The notes under the pieces are model-generated. The model was not told where the DNA came from and did not search any database. It saw only the letters and a list, made by a program, of their open reading frames with translations. Made by a program: the position numbers and the translations under genes. Source: Candidatus Leptofilum proximum (GTDB lineage: Bacteria > Chloroflexota > Anaerolineae > Promineifilales > Promineifilaceae). Taken from it: a stretch of DNA of 64,000 bases. Shown here piece by piece: positions 57,713 to 64,000 of this stretch. Every line of letters starts with the position of its first letter. Position 1 is the first letter of the stretch. Location of the stretch: the NCBI GenBank assembly GCA_016710325.1, contig JADJXK010000002.1, forward strand, positions 4,402,001-4,466,000. Reading direction: 5' to 3'.

Positions 57713-57727
57713 GCCAGCAGCGGCCGT

Positions 57728-57955
57728 TTATTCCATAATCACCGGGAGATGAAGGCGAAATACCCAAATTTCCACTGCACCAATGTCGCAGTGCTCGTTG
57801 AGCGACCGGGCTTGGCCCCGCTGATCGCTGGCCACGTACAAAGCGCCGTCCGAATCTGTGGCATCATTGCCGCTGAGGGTCCCGTTGAGCAGCGTGAAGC
57901 TGCCGCGGTTGAGCCGCATGCCTGCGCCATCTGGGTCATTGCCGTTTTGAATGCT
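57728..57955 (-). pseudogene. 3' remnant of a right-handed beta-helix surface protein
   Basis: On the minus strand the frame reads IQNGNDPDGAGMRLNRGSF, then TLLNGTLSGNDATDSDGALY and HCDIGAVEIW, ending PVIME and stop. This is the typical tail of parallel beta-helix (CSLREA/PbH1) proteins. A TAG stops the frame at about 57957, and no further helix repeats were seen upstream, so only the last 75 codons remain. It fills much of the 443-nt gap before the desaturase gene; nothing else was recognised there. Confidence 0.65.
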
Positions 57956-58155
57956 TGACTACGGGCGCGTTAATGTTCACTACCACAGAGCATGGTTGTG
58001 AGGTTGGCTTACGAGGGTGGTTACGAGATTGTGCTCAGGTGAGTGTCGGCTAAAAATTTGCCTGTCTGGTATTGAATTATTCGTTTTATTGGCAACGGCC
58101 GTTACAATTCACGGTATTGACTCGCCACATTTAGATTTACCCTGGGAGATTACAG

Positions 58156-59172
58156 ATGAAACAAATAGAAAGTCGGCCGATTTTGGCCGAAAGCCGCGCC
58201 TGGAAAACGGCCGTGGCCCCCTACCAAAAGCCTGATCTGCGCCGCAGTGTCTGGCAAATTGTCAACACGCTTGTGCCGTATCTGCTGATCTGGATGCTAA
58301 TGGTTCCGGCATTCCGCATTTCCTTTTGGCTGGCGCTGCCGCTCATCGTTTTAAATGCTGGATTGACCATGCGTGCTTTTATCATCTTTCACGATTGTGG
58401 TCACGGTGCTTTTTTTAAGTCGCGCCGTGCCAACGAAATTGTGGGCTTCATTACAGGACTGGTTGCTTTCACGCCCTTCTTTGCCTGGCGGTACGGCCAC
58501 GCCCTGCACCATTCCGCCTCTGGCGATCTGGACCGGCGCGGTGACGGCGACGTCTGGATGATGACCGTGAACGAGTACCTGGCTTCTCCCTGGTGGATGC
58601 GTGCGGTTTACCGCATTTATCGTTTCCCCCTGGTTTTGTTTGTCATCTCCCCACTGGTCTTGTTTTTGTTCGTGCACCGCATTCCTACGAAAGGGCGCAA
58701 ACGCGAACACCGCAGCGTCTGGCTTACCAATGTAGCCCTCCTCATGATTGCCATTTTGATGAGCCTGCTGGTTGGTTTTAAGACCTATGCCATTTTGCAA
58801 GTTTCGATTATTGGTCTGGCGGCGATGGCGGGGGTCTGGCTCTTTTACGTGCAGCACCAGTATGAAGAAGTGTACTGGCAGCGGCACAACGCCTGGGATT
58901 ATGCTACGGCCGCTGTCGAAGGCAGTTCGTTTTATAAATTGCCCAAGGTGTTGCAATGGTTCACCGGCAATATCGGCTTCCATCACATTCACCACCTCAG
59001 CCCGCGCATTCCCAACTACAATTTGGAGCCGTGCCATAATGCCAACCCGGAACTGCACGTGGAGCCGCTGACGCTGCTGCAAAGCTTCAAATGCATTCGC
59101 TATCGGCTGTGGGACGAGGCCAACTTCCGCCTCATCGGCTTTGGCGAACTGAAGAAAATCGCCCGCGCATAA
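58156..59172 (+). CDS. Membrane fatty acid desaturase
   Basis: 338 residues, GGGAG nine bases before the ATG. Helices lie near 35-80, 95-115, 155-175 and 195-235. The three His boxes of diiron desaturases are complete: HDCGHGAFF (about 83), HALHHSASGD (about 119) and GFHHIHHLSPRIPNYNLEPCH (about 280). It introduces a double bond into membrane acyl chains, as in the omega-6/DesA group. A single gene with its own terminator; likely part of membrane-fluidity control. Confidence 0.93.
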   Translation: MKQIESRPILAESRAWKTAVAPYQKPDLRRSVWQIVNTLVPYLLIWMLMVPAFRISFWLALPLIVLNAGLTMRAFIIFHDCGHGAFFKSRRANEIVGFITGLVAFTPFFAWRYGHALHHSASGDLDRRGDGDVWMMTVNEYLASPWWMRAVYRIYRFPLVLFVISPLVLFLFVHRIPTKGRKREHRSVWLTNVALLMIAILMSLLVGFKTYAILQVSIIGLAAMAGVWLFYVQHQYEEVYWQRHNAWDYATAAVEGSSFYKLPKVLQWFTGNIGFHHIHHLSPRIPNYNLEPCHNANPELHVEPLTLLQSFKCIRYRLWDEANFRLIGFGELKKIARA

Positions 59173-59219
59173 CTGCTTGAGTGGTGGCCCGCACTTAGCG
59201 TGGAATTGAATGAATAGCT

Positions 59220-59248
59220 GTGGCTGACGTTAACGTCGGCCACTTTTT
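59220..59248 (+). terminator. Rho-independent terminator after the desaturase gene
   Basis: GTGGCTGACG (59220-59229) pairs with CGTCGGCCAC (59234-59243, one wobble), followed by TTTTTG. Confidence 0.85.
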
Positions 59249-59298
59249 GTTTGGAGGGGAACGGCCGTACCACTTTCTCTCCCCTTGTTTTTGAAGTT

Positions 59299-59347
59299 GT
59301 AGCCGCGGATTCTTTCCGCGCCGCAAACGCGCGGAAAGAATCCGCGG

Positions 59348-59351
<4 letters not shown>
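59299..59351. repeat. Perfect 22-bp inverted repeat at the hpaD stop codon
   Basis: GTAGCCGCGGATTCTTTCCG with CG completes the left arm; the exact complement CGCGGAAAGAATCCGCGGCT with AC is the right arm, around a 9-nt loop. The stop codon of hpaD (TAG, read on the minus strand) lies inside the right arm. Confidence 0.95.
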
Positions 59352-60334
<983 letters not shown>

Positions 60335-60355
60335 GGGTTTTTCTCCTTACGGGAG

Positions 60356-60409
60356 GGGAGATTGGAGATTAGAGATTGGAGATTGAACCTAATCTCCAAT
60401 CTCCAATCT

Positions 60410-60417
<8 letters not shown>
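60356..60417. repeat. GGAGATT-family palindromic repeat, intergenic copy
   Basis: GGAGATTGGAGATTAGAGAT on the left, AATCTCCAATCTCCAATCTC on the right, in the gap between hpaE and hpaD. The TAG stop of hpaE is formed by the repeat itself. Confidence 0.92.
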
Positions 60418-61939
<1,522 letters not shown>

Positions 61940-61956
61940 TTGGTTGGTCCTTTTTT

Positions 61957-62048
61957 AAAAGCGGAACACAGAGTTGCACAGAGAAGGCACAGAGGTTCAC
62001 AGAGAGAAGCCTTTAATCTGTGTAATCTGCGAAATCTGTGGATAGATT
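61957..62048. repeat. CACAGAG / ATCTGTG palindromic repeat
   Basis: Iterated ACACAGAG units on the left, AATCTGTGTAATCTGCG and ATCTGTGGATAG on the right. Same family as the outer element at 43989 and the inner element at 63735. It fills the gap between hpaE and the FAH-family gene. Confidence 0.88.
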
Positions 62049-62785
62049 TATTCCGCAATGACTTCATTCTCCAACAAGCCGATGCCATCAATTTCCACGC
62101 GCATGACATCCCCGGCGTAGACGTGGGAGATGCCTTCGGGGGTGCCGGTGTAGATGATGTCGCCGCGCTGGAGCGTTTTGAATTCGGAGATGTAGGCGAT
62201 GAGCTGGGCGACGCTGTGGCGCAGGTTTTTGGTGTTGCCCTGCTGCTTCAGCTCGCCGTTAACGTAGGTGCGAATTTCGGTGTTGGTGGGGTCGATCTCG
62301 TCGGCGGTGACCAGGACGGGACCCATCGGGCCAAACGTGTCGAAGCCCTTGGCCTTGACCGGCGGGCGGTAGTAGTTGCCGACAAAGTCGCGCACGGTGC
62401 ATTCGTTGCCGATGGTGTAGCCGTAGACGTAGTTCAGGGCGTCTGCTTCGGGGATGTGACGGCCGTTTTGCCCCATCACCACCACCAGTTCACCCTCGTA
62501 ATGCATGTACTCCACGTCTGGGCGAATCACTTTGGCTTTGTGGCCGATGAAGGTGTTGGGCAGCTTGTGGAACAGCAGCGGGTAGTCGGGGACGTCCAGC
62601 TTGAGTTCCTGAGCATGGTCGGCGTAACCGAGGGCGACGCCAACGGCCGTACAGCCCCGCGCATCCACCGGCGGCAGCCACATCACGTCGTCCGGGTCGT
62701 GGGCGACGGTGCCCACCCAGAGCTGATCGTTTTTGTAGATGGCTTCGTGGATTTGTCCGTTGTAGGCGAATCGGGCAAGTTTCAT
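62048..62785 (-). CDS. hpaG: FAH-family isomerase/decarboxylase (HpaG-like)
   Basis: 245 residues, AAAGGAG before the ATG. Fumarylacetoacetate hydrolase fold: VGVALGYADHAQELK, HYEGELVVVMG (metal-binding Glu), VYGYTIGNECTVRDF, KGFDTFGPMGPVLV and GDIIYTGTPEGISHVYAGD. In the homoprotocatechuate pathway this family supplies the 5-oxopent-3-ene-1,2,5-tricarboxylate decarboxylase and 2-hydroxyhepta-2,4-diene-1,7-dioate isomerase. One domain is present where the fused enterobacterial HpaG has two. Which of the two steps it catalyses is not clear. Confidence 0.85.
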   Translation of the reverse strand: MKLARFAYNGQIHEAIYKNDQLWVGTVAHDPDDVMWLPPVDARGCTAVGVALGYADHAQELKLDVPDYPLLFHKLPNTFIGHKAKVIRPDVEYMHYEGELVVVMGQNGRHIPEADALNYVYGYTIGNECTVRDFVGNYYRPPVKAKGFDTFGPMGPVLVTADEIDPTNTEIRTYVNGELKQQGNTKNLRHSVAQLIAYISEFKTLQRGDIIYTGTPEGISHVYAGDVMRVEIDGIGLLENEVIAE

Positions 62786-62789
62786 TGTT

Positions 62790-62885
62790 TCTCCTTTATT
62801 TTGGCAACGAATTGGCGCGAATTTTCACGAATTTGAATCCTTTTCGCGCAAATTCGTGTTCATTCGCTGCAAAATTTTCAAAGTT
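62790..62885. repeat. Palindromic repeat, GCGCGAATT / AATTCGTG family
   Basis: AACGAATTGGCGCGAATTTT and CACGAATTTG on the left; GCGCAAATTCGTGTTCATTC with GCTGCAAAATTTTCA on the right. The TGA stop of the minus-strand AAA-like gene lies at the right edge. Confidence 0.8.
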
Positions 62886-63726
62886 GAAACCAGTTTTTGA
62901 CGTCGTAAGCGAGCGCATCGCTGGTATAAGTTTGTTCGATTTGCCGCATGATGGCGTCCACCTCGGTGGGTGTAGCGGCCAGTTCGGTGCCGTTGATTTG
63001 CAGGGTGTAGGCCGAGCCGTTGGGATTGAGTACGATGCCGATGGGCAGGATTTGATGGTGGCGGTGCTGGAGGAGGTGTTGGTAAACGGCCGTGTACACC
63101 CCCGGATCATACGCCAAATTTTTATCGTCATTCAAACCCAGCTTGTAGCCAATTTCCGCCACTTCTTGCCACAGCATTTGCAGCACGTTGGGCCGGGCGT
63201 CACGCTCCTCTTTTTCATGGCGTGGCTTGGCGATGGAGCGGGCGCGGGCCTCTTCGATGACCTGACGGACGGCCCGGCTGGGCGTGGGAATAATAAATTG
63301 GCAGGCGGGATCGCTCAGCAGCGGTTCGGCGGCGTCGTCCAGCGGCTGGGTAAGCTCCGTGAGCCGGTTGCCGATGAGCGGCACTTCGCCGATGAGCAGG
63401 TGGTGGGGATCGTGGGTTTGGTGCCAGCGGTGCACGGCCGTTCGCGCCCACAGCCCCACCGCTTTGCGAATGGCGGGGTGGGTGACGCCGTCGATTTCGG
63501 GGTAGGTGTGTAGGTTAACGGCCGTTTCAAACGCCGCCCGCGTCACATCCCACTGGAGCAAATGTACGGTGCGCCCAGCCTGCTGTGCCAGCACCGCCAG
63601 CTGCTGGATGAGCAAACTTTTGCCAGTCCCCGGCAGCCCGGCCAGAAAAACCATGCGCTGCCCGGCGGCGAGCTGTTGGAAGGTGGTGTAGATGTTGGAA
63701 TCGGTTGGCAGAATGATATCGGACAT
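62878..63726 (-). CDS. P-loop ATPase/kinase-like protein of unknown function
   Basis: 282 residues, soluble. The Walker A motif is FLAGLPGTGKSLLIQQLAVL (about 28-47), followed by HLLQWDVTRAAFET, and a possible Walker B in HHLLIGEVPLIGNRL. The rest contains CQFIIPTPSRAVRQVIEEARARS and a C-terminal part without known motifs. It resembles small nucleotide kinases or AAA-like ATPases, but I cannot name the family. It sits inside the hpa gene run on the same strand, which does not by itself prove a role there. Confidence 0.65.
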   Translation of the reverse strand: MSDIILPTDSNIYTTFQQLAAGQRMVFLAGLPGTGKSLLIQQLAVLAQQAGRTVHLLQWDVTRAAFETAVNLHTYPEIDGVTHPAIRKAVGLWARTAVHRWHQTHDPHHLLIGEVPLIGNRLTELTQPLDDAAEPLLSDPACQFIIPTPSRAVRQVIEEARARSIAKPRHEKEERDARPNVLQMLWQEVAEIGYKLGLNDDKNLAYDPGVYTAVYQHLLQHRHHQILPIGIVLNPNGSAYTLQINGTELAATPTEVDAIMRQIEQTYTSDALAYDVKNWFQL

Positions 63727-63734
63727 AGCTTTTT

Positions 63735-63912
63735 TCTAATTTTGGACACTGATGGCTCTACTGAAAAAACCACAGATTTCGCAGATTACACAGATTTTTC
63801 TCTCTGGATTTCTCTGCGTCTCCGCGCCTCTGCGTTGGCTTTTTTCAGTGGACTCACTGATTAACACAGATATAAAAAATCAGTGTCAATCAGTGTTAAT
63901 CAGTGTCCAATT
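63735..63912. repeat. Nested palindromic repeats, GGACACTGAT outer and CACAGATT inner
   Basis: Outer arms: TTTTGGACACTGAT near 63741 and ATCAGTGTCCAATTTTT at the right end, the latter preceded by tandem ATCAGTGT units. Inner part: ACTGAAAAAACCACAGATT, CGCAGATTACACAGATT and, after CTCTGCGTCTCCGCGCCTC, GGCTTTTTTCAGTGG. One repeat has inserted in another. Confidence 0.82.
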
Positions 63913-63913
63913 T

Positions 63914-64000
63914 TTACTCTGGCATGGGCACGCCCAGGACCAGCAGGCGGTTGCGTTTGAAGGTGTCGATCATTTCTGCGGCCGTTTTTTGCGCTTCGGC
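63914..64000 (-). CDS. 3' end of an unidentified gene
   Basis: Only the last 28 codons are visible: AEAQKTAAEMIDTF, then KRNRLLVLGVPMPE and TAA. The stop codon touches the outer arm of the repeat at 63735. Being upstream on the same strand, it may belong to the homoprotocatechuate cluster, but the fragment is too short to name. Confidence 0.55.
   Translation of the reverse strand, partial: AEAQKTAAEMIDTFKRNRLLVLGVPMPE

Overview
The window looks like a chromosomal segment of a Chloroflexota bacterium, probably an Anaerolineae-like filament former. This is an inference from gene content: a Tad pilus operon without a secretin, GAF-rich sensor kinases, several very large GT-C membrane glycosyltransferases with C-terminal beta domains, lipoproteins, an LCP protein and a class D/E-type sortase, and no outer-membrane assembly genes. 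No rRNA or tRNA gene, insertion sequence, integrase or CRISPR array was seen.

Layout. 0-4.4 kb: three GT-C type membrane proteins (the first is cut by the window start). 4.6-12 kb: a NarL-type response regulator, a DegS-type kinase, a Flp pilin with its own terminator, then tadZ-tadA-tadB-tadC from a strong promoter. 12-16 kb: comF, hpf (long form), a low-molecular-weight phosphatase, a NIF3-family gene and kbl. 16-22.3 kb (minus strand): recJ, a UDP-sugar epimerase, RNase D, a beta-CASP MBL hydrolase and a small hypothetical gene. 22.5-24.9 kb: CBS protein, AraC regulator, RibD/DHFR-like reductase, GNAT acetyltransferase. 24.9-29 kb (minus strand): a GT87-like membrane protein, a GAF kinase and psuG. 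29-36.6 kb: a ParB-like protein, a CBM48 protein, a PpiC lipoprotein, a PPC-repeat lipoprotein and an LCP protein. 36.7-48.7 kb: four large GT-C proteins, a sortase and the infC-rpmI-rplT operon. 48.8-57.7 kb: a 1319-residue multi-GAF kinase, a SWIM mini-protein, a CPBP protein, a TrmA-like protein without its catalytic cysteine, a DUF3467-like gene, comEA and GT9. 58-64 kb: a fatty acid desaturase, then a minus-strand homoprotocatechuate cluster (hpaD, hpaE, hpaG-like) with an AAA-like gene.

Two genome-scale patterns stand out. First, the palindromic octamer ACGGCCGT occurs about 110 times by eye count, where about one is expected by chance. It is read in all three codon phases, so the constraint acts on DNA. 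Second, many different families of small palindromic repeats are present. Most sit flush against stop codons, and every gap of the hpa cluster holds a different family. Several have been absorbed in frame into GT-C membrane proteins, resembling the palindromic elements of Rickettsia.

Regulatory reading. Several genes have near-consensus -35/-10 boxes so close to the ATG that the mRNA should be leaderless. infC starts at a non-ATG codon (ATT favoured) behind a promoter that runs straight into an intrinsic terminator, which indicates attenuation. The SWIM gene is preceded by a promoter plus terminator unit of about 75 nt that could be a small RNA or an attenuator.
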